Below, one piece after another: positions 7,866 through 17,152 of a DNA stretch of 64,000 bases. Origin of the DNA: Photobacterium lutimaris. GTDB lineage: Bacteria; Pseudomonadota; Gammaproteobacteria; Enterobacterales; Vibrionaceae. The notes beneath the pieces were generated by a model, which had not been told where the DNA came from, searched no databases, and worked only from the letters and a program-made list of their open reading frames with translations. Position 1 is the first letter of the stretch. Every line of letters starts with the position of its first letter. The stretch covers positions 1 to 64,000 of the forward strand of contig NZ_PYMH01000021.1 of the NCBI RefSeq assembly GCF_003025555.1, in the 5' to 3' direction. Made by a program: the position numbers and the translations under genes.

Positions 7866-7991
7866 AAAGCAAATAATGGCTCACTTGATGTAGTCGCTCA
7901 TAAATATACCGAGAGTAGGCCACAAACGCAATGAATAGAACCTGTTATGGTTCTGTTCACTGCGGTAAATGGATGATTAGAAAGTCTATTT

Positions 7992-8972
7992 TTAGCTAAC
8001 CTGCACCACCAGTTTACCACTATGCTGCCGCGCTTTAAGGTGTTTGAGTGCATCGGGAAGCTGGTCGAATGAATAGACGTGATCAACCATAGGATCTAGT
8101 CGGCCTTCACTCACTAGGTTAGCGAGCTGATTACCAATATCGGCGAGGTGCTGGATATGTTCGATGTGGCCGTGGGAATAGGTACCGTGCACGGCGACCT
8201 CATGCAAGCTGAGCGCTTTGGTCGTCGCGAGCAAGGGAACTTGGTTGAACTGATCGGCAATCATCACAATATGGCCGTTGTAGCGAACCAAGGCGCTCAT
8301 GGTGCTGCCGGATTTGGCCGATACGCAATCAATCACCCCGTGGACAAGCTTGTCCTCGGTGTATTCAATGAGTCGCATGGCGATATTTTCAGTCTGTGGA
8401 TCAATGACTTCATCAGCACCGTAGGAAAGAAGCCGCTGGTGATGTTGACCGTCGGCAATGGCATAGACCGTAGCACCTAGCAGTTTTGCCAGTTGGACCG
8501 CAAACCCGCCAACGCCTCCTCCTGCGCCGGTAATGGCAATGCTTTGGCCTGCTTCAAGCCGTAACTTATCATGAATCGCAATCCAGGCTGAGTAGCCAGC
8601 ACAAGGAAGAGCGGCGGCTTGAGTAAAGCTGACATTATCAGGCAACCGGCTAACCGCATAGGCTTTGGCCTTGGCGTATTGAGCGAAGCCCCCGCCGTCG
8701 CGAGGGTCGAGAAATGCCATTACTCGATCGCCCTGCTGGAAGTGGTGAACGTCTTTGCCGACTTGGGTGATTGTACCTGCGATATCTAACCCGATAATTT
8801 GCGGGTAGTTCCAAGTGGCATAGCCCCAGTGGGCAAGCTTATAGTCGATAGGGTTCAAACCGATAGCTTCTACTTGGATGCAGACATCCTCGGCTGAAGG
8901 TGTCGGTCGAGTTGCCTTTGTCAGTTCTAATTGGTCGATACCTTCCGGCTGGTTTAATTTCCATGCTTTCAT
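7992..8972 (-). CDS. Zinc-independent MDR quinone oxidoreductase/alcohol dehydrogenase-like
   Basis: A 326-aa medium-chain dehydrogenase/reductase, probably an NAD(P)H-dependent quinone or enal reductase in the cytoplasm. The N-terminal GroES-like domain has GLNPIDYKLAHW and GLDIAGTITQVG. The Rossmann loop is GAGGGVGGFAVQLAK at about residues 150-164. The Cys/His zinc ligands of alcohol dehydrogenases are absent, as in the quinone oxidoreductase branch. Transcribed alone. The substrate is not predictable. Confidence 0.82.
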   Translation of the reverse strand: MKAWKLNQPEGIDQLELTKATRPTPSAEDVCIQVEAIGLNPIDYKLAHWGYATWNYPQIIGLDIAGTITQVGKDVHHFQQGDRVMAFLDPRDGGGFAQYAKAKAYAVSRLPDNVSFTQAAALPCAGYSAWIAIHDKLRLEAGQSIAITGAGGGVGGFAVQLAKLLGATVYAIADGQHHQRLLSYGADEVIDPQTENIAMRLIEYTEDKLVHGVIDCVSAKSGSTMSALVRYNGHIVMIADQFNQVPLLATTKALSLHEVAVHGTYSHGHIEHIQHLADIGNQLANLVSEGRLDPMVDHVYSFDQLPDALKHLKARQHSGKLVVQVS

Positions 8973-9137
8973 TGGCCACCACTGCGAATTTTATTGTATT
9001 TATCTATTCCACTTACTTAACAATAAACCAAATTTTCTATTTTTGGCTGTTAGATAAGAGTTAGTCGGACTGCAGTGCGAGTCGATGTTTGAAGGCGGTG
9101 AAAATGGGGCTGTTATAGGTCAGATAGAGCCAATCAA

Positions 9138-9162
9138 AAACGCCTCTTATAAAGAGGCGTTT
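9138..9162 (-). terminator. Rho-independent terminator of mgsA
   Basis: An 11-bp stem (AAACGCCTCTT/AAGAGGCGTTT) with a 3-base loop, followed on the minus strand by a T-run, 30 bp beyond the mgsA stop. Confidence 0.85.
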
Positions 9163-9191
9163 GAAGTGTATGTAATACGTCGAGGTTAGGC

Positions 9192-9650
9192 TTAGCCAAG
9201 GCGCTCGTTTAAGTATGCTTCATAATCTGGGATTTCGATTTCTACTTTTTCCGCCAGTTTTGGCGAAGAAATCATAAAGTTTGCACTGGCGCGATTGGTG
9301 GCTACCGGTATGTTCCAAACAGCAGAAATACGAAGCAGTGCTTTTACATCTGGGTCATGCGGTACTGCATTGAGTGGATCCCAGAAGAAAATCATCATAT
9401 CAATCTTGCCTTCGGAAATCAGTGCACCCAGTTGTTGATCGCCACCCATCGGGCCGCTTAGCAAACAGTTAACGTCAAGACCCGATTCACGCGAAATCAT
9501 ATGGCCAGTTGTGCCTGTGGCATACAAGACATGATTTTCTAGTTTATCTTTGTGCTCAGTAACCCAACGCAGAAGGTGGGTTTTACAGTTATCATGAGCG
9601 ACCAGCGCGATGTGTTTGGACTCTTCCATTGTTCGGGTTGTTACGTGCAT
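9192..9650 (-). CDS. mgsA: Methylglyoxal synthase
   Basis: Converts dihydroxyacetone phosphate to methylglyoxal and phosphate in the cytoplasm, a bypass that relieves phosphosugar build-up. The 152 aa match the family length. The phosphate-binding and catalytic regions are plain: IALVAHDNCK, YATGTTG, LSGPMGGDQQ, FFWDPLNAVPHDPDVKAL and NIPVATN. The catalytic Asp lies in GPMGGDQQ. An ATG at 9650 with GGAGTAGTAG upstream gives a good start. It is a single-gene unit with its own terminator. Confidence 0.97.
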   Translation of the reverse strand: MHVTTRTMEESKHIALVAHDNCKTHLLRWVTEHKDKLENHVLYATGTTGHMISRESGLDVNCLLSGPMGGDQQLGALISEGKIDMMIFFWDPLNAVPHDPDVKALLRISAVWNIPVATNRASANFMISSPKLAEKVEIEIPDYEAYLNERLG

Positions 9651-9922
9651 CTACTACTCCAAAGAGACAAAATTGATAACAGCTATCAGGCATAGTTTAT
9701 TGTGTAAGTATGACAGCTGTGTGGTGTTATCTTTCAGCCATATGTAATGGTTTGCACTTGATGAGGAAAAGCTTGTGCAACTCAATTAGGGGCGTAGGGT
9801 ATAAGTACCAGAGCTCGCATAGGAAGTACAAATAAATCTTTTCAAATCATAGGCTCGGTAACAGAATTCAACGCTGTGGGACCGGCTACCGCTGGCCCCT
9901 GGGTAGAATTGCATCACACCGA

Positions 9923-11011
9923 TTATTGCTGAGATTGATATTGTGGTGCTTCGACATGGAAGACGGGACGAAACTCCGCAGGGGAAAGGGACTCGGCAAT
10001 CACGTTACTGTCTAGGTTGTCCGGTGTCAGCAGGGCAAGGATTGGGGCAAGATCTTTATTCAATGGCTTGCCTTCAAGGTATCTTACCGCCTGATCGACC
10101 GACAGCATAGCCTGCTGGGCCATTTTGTCGCTTGGTGCAAAAAGGATTTTGCCGCGAAGCAGCCCACGGTATACCCCATGGCTGAGGTAGGTTGAGAGGA
10201 TCTTGGTATCATTACTTAAGTGTTTGGCTCTTAGTTCACTGATCGCCACTTCTGCCGAGACTGCGCCTCCGACGATATAGTCGAAATGCTGCTCGCTGGC
10301 CAGCAGTTGCTGGATCAGGTTTCGTTGCAGCTCTTTGCTATGGTCGGCCCATAGTGTTGTGACGATATTGATATCGCTGCCTGCCGTTGCATCATAAAAG
10401 CCCTGCACGACAGGCTTGGTGCCCCCGCGTTTCTGCGGGCCGGGCAGCAGAGCTACATTGACCATACCGCTGCCGTTGGGGTGGCGCTTAGCTAAAAACT
10501 CGCCGGTACGGTAACCCATTTCGTACCAATCAATGCCGACTCTGGCGATAACATTATCATGACTGTCTTGGGTGCTGGTATCGAGGTAGTTGATAGTGGC
10601 AAATATCGGGATGTCATCGGTCAATTGAGTCAACCTATTTTCATAGGCAAGGCTATCAACAGTGCCGAGAATAATGGCGTCTGCATCCCACTCTCGGCAG
10701 TCGGTAAGTTGGCTTTGTTGCTTGTCGAGATTAGGGTAGCCACCTGACTCCAGTACTTTTAGCTCGACACCGAGCTTTTTGGCATGCCCAACCATGCCGT
10801 AATTAACAGACAGCCAATAGGAATCTTTTAGGTGTGGGTAAACGGCACAGAGTTTCCAGGGTTTGCTGGCTTTCTCCAGCGGTTGGTACTCGATTGCTTG
10901 AGCTTGTTTGCTAGCCTCAAAAGGCGGGGTATAGGCGATAACCTCCACCGCATGGGCGGTCTGACTGATACCGGCAACCGCCAGTAATGTTATCGCTATT
11001 GTCTTTATCAT
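9923..11011 (-). CDS. torT: TorT-like periplasmic TMAO-binding protein
   Basis: A periplasmic binding protein that, in E. coli, detects trimethylamine N-oxide and signals through TorS. I start at the ATG at 11011, which gives a clean signal peptide (MIKTIAITLLAVAGISQ, TAHA); the longer frame to 11152 adds 47 unlikely residues. TorT-specific stretches are WKLCAVYPHLKDSYWLSVNYGM, ESGGYPNL, LLPGPQKRGGTKPVV and STYLSHGVYRGLLRGKI. At 362 aa it has the family length. It is divergent from torS with a gap of about 150 bp. No torR, torC or torA is visible in the window. Confidence 0.9.
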   Translation of the reverse strand: MIKTIAITLLAVAGISQTAHAVEVIAYTPPFEASKQAQAIEYQPLEKASKPWKLCAVYPHLKDSYWLSVNYGMVGHAKKLGVELKVLESGGYPNLDKQQSQLTDCREWDADAIILGTVDSLAYENRLTQLTDDIPIFATINYLDTSTQDSHDNVIARVGIDWYEMGYRTGEFLAKRHPNGSGMVNVALLPGPQKRGGTKPVVQGFYDATAGSDINIVTTLWADHSKELQRNLIQQLLASEQHFDYIVGGAVSAEVAISELRAKHLSNDTKILSTYLSHGVYRGLLRGKILFAPSDKMAQQAMLSVDQAVRYLEGKPLNKDLAPILALLTPDNLDSNVIAESLSPAEFRPVFHVEAPQYQSQQ

Positions 11012-11163
11012 GTTGTAACCGTCAGGAAATAGGGCTATTTGGGTATATTTAGCTGGTATAATAGCATTTTTACTGTTTCCTGTTAGGTGTGCCTGCGCTG
11101 TTCCCCATGTTGTGATGGTGGATTGAGCTGCAGACCGACTTATCTCTGCCACGGTTTATTTCT

Positions 11164-14130
11164 ATGACCCTTACTCCCAGTAGCATTGGCCAAAAACTGC
11201 TGATTGCTTTTTCGATGATGGCTGGCTTGATGATCATTGCAGTGGTGATTGGTGTCGCCGGCTTTTCTTTGGTTGCCAAAACCGAACGAACGGTGATTAA
11301 TACTGCCGTTCCTGCTTTGGTTGAAGCTCGCCAACTGTCCGATCTCAGTACCCGTATTATCTTCAATGCCCAAGTATTGGCTAAGTCGAAAGATGAAAAA
11401 GAACGGGATCAGCAGGGGAAATCTCTGACACTGCACATTCGGGCACTGAATAACAGCCTGCAGTCCCTTGATCAGTACGCGTTCGAGCCAGAGCTGATGA
11501 TGCAGCTAGAAACGGATGTGAAGAACATTGTCAATAATTTGGCCATGTTGGGGATGTTGGTCGGTAGAAAGCTGGAGTTAACTGATCAAGTACGGACACG
11601 TAATGACACCATGACGGTAGCAACCAAACAGATCGATGAGCTGTCCCAGTCACAAGTCTCCAATGCCAATACCATTGCGGTTGCGAATGTTTCCCGCATC
11701 TATGACTTAGTTGAAAGAGGCAATAAAGAGGCGGTGTTTAATGCCCTCGATAGTTTGGTCGAGGTCGATATGGATCTCAGTGAACGCCTTTTTGAGCTAC
11801 GTTTTCTTTCCTTGCAGGTTATCAACATGCTTGATGACAGCGAGCAAGTCAGCACCATAAAAGCTCTTAATACACTGCGACAGCGGTTTGAATATGCGGT
11901 TGGTGTGATCCAACAGCGGGTAAAATCGGTTGAAGATCCAAGCCGCTCAGAACAATTACTTGAGCAGGTGAAAGCGCTCAACAATGATGGTGAGTTCTTC
12001 TCGGATATGGAGGCGTTGATCCATGCCCATCAAGATGTCGAGCGGATGGAGCAGCAAAACTTGGTGCTGTTCCAGCAGTTGAACCAAACGGTAGATGGCA
12101 TTATCCAGGCGGCCAATGTCGGTACCCAGAAGGCGGTGACCCAAGTTGACGAGACACTGACCGTGGCAAGAAATAGCCTGATTGCCATTTCTGCCTTGGG
12201 GATGGTGGCACTGGTGCTGATCATGTGGCGCTATGTTTATGCCCGGGTGATCCGTCGAATCAATGATTACAGCAAGGCCCTGATGGCTTTGGCAAGGGGC
12301 GACTTGGAAATTCGTTTGACCACGCAGGGGGATGACGAGCTGGCACTAATGGGCCGGGCGATTATGGTGGCTCGCGATACCGCCTACGAACGTCATAGGT
12401 TGGCACAGGTAGAGTCGAAAATCCGCTACGAGCTGCAACAGCACAAAAACAGTCTTGAGCAATTAGTGGCGGAACGAACCAGCCAGTTGGAAAAAGCGAA
12501 CGAGAAGCTTAACCAGGAGGTGTATAACCATGCCAAGGCCCGTTCTGAAGCCGAGCAGGCCAACCGGGCGAAATCAGCATTCCTAGCGACCATGAGCCAT
12601 GAGATCCGCACCCCGATGAATGGCGTACTTGGGACGGCATCCTTGCTGGCAGACACAGGGCTCAATGACAAGCAGACGGAGTATTTGGAGGTCATTAACC
12701 GCAGTGGCGAAACCCTGCTTGATATCCTCAATGATGTACTGGATTACTCGAAAATCGAAGCGGGTCACTTGGATATCAGGCCGGCGAATTTCTCGCTCCA
12801 TACTTTGGTCAAGGATGTTTACAGCCTATTTGCTGGGCGAGCTCAGTGTAAACATATTCGCTTGCTAACAGATATTGATGCCAATGTTGGCGAATATTGG
12901 GTGGGAGATGCAACCCGTATTCGTCAAGTTTTAGCGAACTTAGTGGGTAATGCCGTCAAATTTACCGACAATGGGCAAGTGACCGTATTGGTGTCAGCGT
13001 CGGCCCATGATCCATCTCGTCTGCACATTGAAGTGGAAGACACAGGGGTGGGTATTCCGCATCATGAGCAGCAAGTGATGTTTGATGCCTTTCAGCAGTC
13101 CAGTGAGGGGCGTCAGGCCGTTGGTGGGACAGGATTAGGATTGGCTATCAGCAAGCGTATTGTTGAAGCAATGGGGGGGGAAATTGGTCTGATATCATCG
13201 CCGGGCGAGGGGAGCAGTTTTTGGTTTAGCTTAACGCTAGAGCCCGGAGAGCAGGCTGAGAGCTTGAGTGTGGGCATGGCGTCGAGTTTACCTGCGGCGA
13301 AGGTGCTGCTGGTAGAAGATAACCCGGTCAACAGTTTGGTTGCCGAAGGCTTTTTACGCCGCTTGGGCCACCAGGTGGTGATCGCAGAAGATGGTCATCA
13401 GGCAAAGGCTGTTTATGCTGAGCATGACGTTGATATTGTTTTGTTGGATATCAACTTGCCAGATACCGATGGCGTGACCTTGCTGGGCGAACTCAAGCAG
13501 CTGAAAGCGAATGGTAATACCGAGGAGATCGGAGACAATACGCCGTTTGTTGCGTTTTCTGCGCATGTTTTCAATGAGGAAGTTGAACAATATCTGGCAG
13601 CGGGTTTTGCCGGTTTCTTACCTAAACCACTGGTAGAGCACCAGTTAGTCGATGTGCTGAACACGATTCTGGGTGGTATTGAGCGTGTTGACGTTATTGA
13701 AGAAGATCGTGTTCGTGAGCAAGACCCGAGTGAGCGAAACGGTGAGCATGATAAAGAACATGAGGTAACCACAGCAATGGTAGAACAAATACCGATATTG
13801 GATGAGTCTGTATTGGGAAGCGACCTTCAGGTGCTGGGCCAGAAAATGGTCGAGAAAATGATATCCCTGTTTGCCGAGTCGTCGAAAGAAACCATGGCGA
13901 AATTGCTCCCTGCGATGGAGAGCGGCGATCTGACTGCGGTATCCAGCTTGTCCCACAACCTCAAAGGGGCAGCAGGTACCATGGGGCTGCGTCAGCTGCA
14001 TCAGGTCTGCATGGTGATTGAGACGTCAGCCAAGGAAGGAAGCGTTGAGCAGGCTGCGACCAATGAATTGGCAACGGTGCATCAGCAATCGCTCGAGGCA
14101 TTGGCACAGACATTTTTATCTGGACAGTAG
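11164..14130 (+). CDS. torS: TorS-like hybrid sensor histidine kinase
   Basis: A 988-aa inner-membrane sensor kinase. Order of parts: membrane helix (about 13-36), a long helical periplasmic sensor domain, a second membrane helix (about 336-356), HAMP, a coiled stretch, HisKA with MSHEIRTPMNGVLG (phospho-His 479), HATPase (GNAVKFTDNG, GTGLGLAIS), a receiver (phospho-Asp 762 in LLDINLPDTDG), then an Hpt domain with LSHNLKGAAGT (phospho-His 931). This is the full phosphorelay layout of TorS, which with TorT controls TMAO respiration via TorR. The partner regulator must lie elsewhere. Confidence 0.92.
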   Translation: MTLTPSSIGQKLLIAFSMMAGLMIIAVVIGVAGFSLVAKTERTVINTAVPALVEARQLSDLSTRIIFNAQVLAKSKDEKERDQQGKSLTLHIRALNNSLQSLDQYAFEPELMMQLETDVKNIVNNLAMLGMLVGRKLELTDQVRTRNDTMTVATKQIDELSQSQVSNANTIAVANVSRIYDLVERGNKEAVFNALDSLVEVDMDLSERLFELRFLSLQVINMLDDSEQVSTIKALNTLRQRFEYAVGVIQQRVKSVEDPSRSEQLLEQVKALNNDGEFFSDMEALIHAHQDVERMEQQNLVLFQQLNQTVDGIIQAANVGTQKAVTQVDETLTVARNSLIAISALGMVALVLIMWRYVYARVIRRINDYSKALMALARGDLEIRLTTQGDDELALMGRAIMVARDTAYERHRLAQVESKIRYELQQHKNSLEQLVAERTSQLEKANEKLNQEVYNHAKARSEAEQANRAKSAFLATMSHEIRTPMNGVLGTASLLADTGLNDKQTEYLEVINRSGETLLDILNDVLDYSKIEAGHLDIRPANFSLHTLVKDVYSLFAGRAQCKHIRLLTDIDANVGEYWVGDATRIRQVLANLVGNAVKFTDNGQVTVLVSASAHDPSRLHIEVEDTGVGIPHHEQQVMFDAFQQSSEGRQAVGGTGLGLAISKRIVEAMGGEIGLISSPGEGSSFWFSLTLEPGEQAESLSVGMASSLPAAKVLLVEDNPVNSLVAEGFLRRLGHQVVIAEDGHQAKAVYAEHDVDIVLLDINLPDTDGVTLLGELKQLKANGNTEEIGDNTPFVAFSAHVFNEEVEQYLAAGFAGFLPKPLVEHQLVDVLNTILGGIERVDVIEEDRVREQDPSERNGEHDKEHEVTTAMVEQIPILDESVLGSDLQVLGQKMVEKMISLFAESSKETMAKLLPAMESGDLTAVSSLSHNLKGAAGTMGLRQLHQVCMVIETSAKEGSVEQAATNELATVHQQSLEALAQTFLSGQ

Positions 14131-14139
14131 ACGGTAATG

Positions 14140-14166
14140 AAAAGGCTGCGAATTCGCAGCCTTTTT
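14140..14166. terminator. Bidirectional terminator, torS/rhodanese
   Basis: An 11-bp stem (AAAAGGCTGCG/CGCAGCCTTTT) with an AATT loop and a T-run lies between convergent genes. Confidence 0.88.
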
Positions 14167-14168
14167 GA

Positions 14169-15479
14169 TTATTTCTCGTTATAAAATGCAGATTTAGGTG
14201 CATTTGGAATGTCACCGTTTTCAGTCGGGTTACTCGGGTCCCCGCTCCATTCAAACCAGCCACCGTCATAGATACTGATATCAGCCCAACCCATTACATG
14301 GGCGTAGAAAAAGACTTCTGACGCCCGCCAGCCAGTCCCGCAGTAGAACGAAACGGTCTGTGATGCGTTGATCCCCCAATCCTTCCAGAATTGGGTCATG
14401 ATATGCGGGCTCATCATGGTGTCATCCGGGTTGCGGAAGTCTTCCAGATGATAAGCATCCGATCCACCGTGGCCCCACTTGGAACCCTTGATACGGCCTT
14501 TGGGTTCGATGTAGCGGTAGCCACTGGTTTCACCGGTGTATTCCGCCCAGCTTCGGATACTGACCAAAGATTGGTGCTCAGGATCCGCCAGAATGTCTCT
14601 GGCTTGCGGGACATCAATAATGTATTGCGGGTTGGCCGGAATCGCGCGGCCGAACTCGACCGGCTTGGCGTGGTTGCGAAGCGGTTGGGTCGATAGCCCG
14701 GCATTGACCCAGGACTGCCAGCCACCGTTGAGCAAACGGACATCTTCCACACCGGCATACATCAGTAAGCTTGCGACGCGGGCTGCCGCGGTATTGTCCC
14801 TGCCATACAGGATCACGGTTGTATTGTGGGCTACACCGAGCTCTTTGATAACCGTTTCCAGCTTGCCATCGTCAACGCGGTTCCACCAAGGCTCGGACTC
14901 AATAGTGTTGGTATTGAGATATAGGGCAGAGGGGATATGGGCAGCAAGGTATTTTGTTGGCGGCCCCCAAGCCACTTCAACGATTTTAAAGCCGTTGGCT
15001 GGCGGGTGGATAACCTCTTCACCATTAATTAGCTGATTAAGCCATTGCGCAGGTACGAGCTGCTGGTAGTTGTCTTGCGCAGTCAGCGGCCCTGAATAGT
15101 CGGTGACCGATTGATCGATTGACTTAACGTTAGTATTGCCTAGGGCTTCAAGCTGAGAGTGTAAAATGTCGGCTTTTTCAGGCTGGCAATAGAGATAGGT
15201 TGGCTGAGTTAAGTCAATGCCGCGGTTTTCTAATTCGGCACGGACAACCTGAGGGCGAAGCGTTGATAGCCAGTCGGCATCGAAATTGATCGCACCGGGA
15301 AAGTGGCCGCCGCGTGTTTGGTTGGCTTCAGGCCAGCCGTTATAGTAATTACTCGACCGACAGTCGATGATTTGGACATCTTGGTGATTATCGGCGGCTA
15401 ACTGATCAAAAGTTGCCGCCATAAGTTGGGGACTGAGCAATGAGGCGGCAGAAAATAGCGCCCATTTTATTGGTGTCAT
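14169..15479 (-). CDS. Periplasmic triple-rhodanese sulfurtransferase
   Basis: A 436-aa exported protein; the signal peptide ends near MAA (residues 1-22). Three rhodanese-like domains follow. Domain 1 has DCRSSNYYNGW and HFPGAINFD, with Cys in LYCQPEKA. Domain 2 has HIPSALYLNTN and a loop LYGRDNTAAA that lacks the Cys. Domain 3 has RIKGSKWGH and the active-site loop FYCGTGWRASE with the catalytic Cys. The probable role is sulfur transfer from thiosulfate or a related donor in the periplasm. Transcribed alone. Confidence 0.85.
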   Translation of the reverse strand: MTPIKWALFSAASLLSPQLMAATFDQLAADNHQDVQIIDCRSSNYYNGWPEANQTRGGHFPGAINFDADWLSTLRPQVVRAELENRGIDLTQPTYLYCQPEKADILHSQLEALGNTNVKSIDQSVTDYSGPLTAQDNYQQLVPAQWLNQLINGEEVIHPPANGFKIVEVAWGPPTKYLAAHIPSALYLNTNTIESEPWWNRVDDGKLETVIKELGVAHNTTVILYGRDNTAAARVASLLMYAGVEDVRLLNGGWQSWVNAGLSTQPLRNHAKPVEFGRAIPANPQYIIDVPQARDILADPEHQSLVSIRSWAEYTGETSGYRYIEPKGRIKGSKWGHGGSDAYHLEDFRNPDDTMMSPHIMTQFWKDWGINASQTVSFYCGTGWRASEVFFYAHVMGWADISIYDGGWFEWSGDPSNPTENGDIPNAPKSAFYNEK

Positions 15480-15505
15480 ATGAAGTGCCTACCATAAAAC
15501 AGAAA

Positions 15506-15529
15506 AGCCAGCATTATATGATGCTGGCT
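15506..15529 (-). terminator. Terminator of the RhlE-type helicase gene
   Basis: AGCCAGCAT and its complement with a 6-base loop, followed on the minus strand by TTTTCTGTTTT, 36 bp past the helicase stop. Confidence 0.8.
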
Positions 15530-15564
15530 AGTTACTTTATTGATATGAGTGATGTTATTGCGGC

Positions 15565-16995
15565 TTAACTCGCTTGCGCCGCCGTATTTTTCGAACGGTT
15601 CACATTTTTGCTATTAGGCTTGCGGTTACGTTGCCCCGGTTTTTGACCGCGTGGCTTTGCATCGCTACTGCGTGTATTTTTACCACCTTGCGCTGATTGG
15701 CTATCGTTGCCGTTAGCTTTACGCGGGCCAGATGAACGTCTTGGCTTGCTGCGCTTTTCAGAGCGGTTTTCAGAACGTTTTTCTGAAGACTCATCCACCT
15801 TTTTCGTTTTCTTAGGCTTCTTCACTTTAAGCGGTTTGATTGGCAGTGAATTAGGCAGCGTATTGGTTGCCGTAAAGCCGACGACATCTTTACGCTCAAG
15901 GTGTCGTTGGATCAATTGCTCAATAGCATTCAGTTCTTTGACTTCGTCTGCACAGACGAGAGAAACAGCGTGACCTGCAGCACCAGCACGACCTGTACGA
16001 CCAATACGGTGAACATAGTCTTCAGCTACATTCGGCAGATCAAAGTTAACAACCTGTGGTAGCTGATCGATATCGATACCACGGGCAGCAATATCCGTTG
16101 CAACCAAAATACGGATTTCACCGGTTTTGAAATTAGCTAAGGCTTTGGTGCGGGCACCTTGGCTCTTGTTACCGTGAATAGCTGCCGCAGTGATATCGCG
16201 CTCTTCAAGGTAGGTTGCCAGGCGGTTGGCACCGTGCTTGGTACGGGTGAATACAAGCGCCTGCTGCCACTTCTTCTCTTGGATCAGTTTGGTCAGCAAG
16301 GCTGGTTTTTTCTTTTTATCCGTTGGGTAGATCCATTGCTCGACGGTTTTGGCGGTACTATTGCGTGGCGTTACCGATATCTCAACAGGATCATTGGTGA
16401 GTTCACGGGCCAGTTCGCGAATTTCTTCTGAGAAGGTCGCAGAGAACAGCAAGTTCTGGCGTTTAGCAGGTAGCTTGGCCAGAATTTTCTTGATGTCGCG
16501 GATAAAGCCCATATCCAGCATACGATCAGCTTCGTCCAGTACCAAGACTTCAAGTTGGTTGAACTTAACGGCATTCTGACCCATAAGATCCAATAAGCGT
16601 CCAGGCGTCGCCACCAGTACGTCAGCACCTTGGCGCATGCGCATCATCTGAGGGTTGATTTTCACCCCGCCGAAAACGACCGCAGAGCTGAGCGGTAGTC
16701 GTTTGGAGTAAGTCGCGACATTTTCGCCCACCTGAGCGGCAAGTTCACGGGTTGGGGTCAGTACCAGTGCGCGAACTTGGTTTGCGCGTACTACTGGGCC
16801 TTTAGACAACAGCTCGAGAATTGGCAGGGTAAAGCCTGCAGTTTTACCTGTTCCCGTTTGTGCAGCTGCCATGACGTCACGGCCTTCCAGTACCGCAGGG
16901 ATAGCCTGTGCCTGGATAGGTGACGGGGTTTCGTAGCCTTGGTTGGCAACAGCTTCAAGAATTGGGGTACAAAGGCCCAAAGAGGCAAAACTCAT
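15565..16995 (-). CDS. rhlE: DEAD-box RNA helicase, RhlE type
   Basis: An ATP-dependent RNA helicase acting in RNA decay or ribosome assembly. The 476 aa contain the Q motif (GYETPSPIQAQAIP), motif I (AAQTGTGKT), Ia (PTRELAAQ), II (LDEADRMLDMGF), III (SATF), V (ATDIAARGIDID) and VI (HRIGRTGRAG). The last 100 residues or so are a basic, low-complexity tail (repeated KRSENRSEKR and similar), typical of RhlE proteins and used for RNA contact. Single-gene unit with its own terminator. Confidence 0.92.
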   Translation of the reverse strand: MSFASLGLCTPILEAVANQGYETPSPIQAQAIPAVLEGRDVMAAAQTGTGKTAGFTLPILELLSKGPVVRANQVRALVLTPTRELAAQVGENVATYSKRLPLSSAVVFGGVKINPQMMRMRQGADVLVATPGRLLDLMGQNAVKFNQLEVLVLDEADRMLDMGFIRDIKKILAKLPAKRQNLLFSATFSEEIRELARELTNDPVEISVTPRNSTAKTVEQWIYPTDKKKKPALLTKLIQEKKWQQALVFTRTKHGANRLATYLEERDITAAAIHGNKSQGARTKALANFKTGEIRILVATDIAARGIDIDQLPQVVNFDLPNVAEDYVHRIGRTGRAGAAGHAVSLVCADEVKELNAIEQLIQRHLERKDVVGFTATNTLPNSLPIKPLKVKKPKKTKKVDESSEKRSENRSEKRSKPRRSSGPRKANGNDSQSAQGGKNTRSSDAKPRGQKPGQRNRKPNSKNVNRSKNTAAQAS

Positions 16996-17152
16996 AGAAA
17001 AATCTCGGTTGGATAAAATATGATCTGCCTCACATAGGCAGCAAGCGGGCTAGCTTACAGCAGGATCGAGAAAAGTCCTAATTCTATGAGGTTGAAATAT
17101 GCTCCCTTGCCTTAAGATAAGGAGGCAGGGAGTCATTAAGTCAATCAATTCG

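Noticed and set aside
9651..9922. Possible small RNA gene or hidden ORF between mgsA and torT
   Set aside because: No terminator-like hairpin with T-run, no conserved-looking structure and no ORF with a ribosome-binding site.
11012..11152. N-terminal extension of TorT up to 11152
   Set aside because: The signal peptide starts at the internal ATG (11011), and the extension would place it 47 residues inside the protein.
13354..14001. Several 80-120-aa minus-strand frames under torS
   Set aside because: Antisense shadows of a clear coding sequence; no ribosome-binding sites or similarity.
17101..17133. Imperfect hairpin after the TPR gene as a terminator
   Set aside because: The stem has several bulges and no T-run follows on the minus strand.
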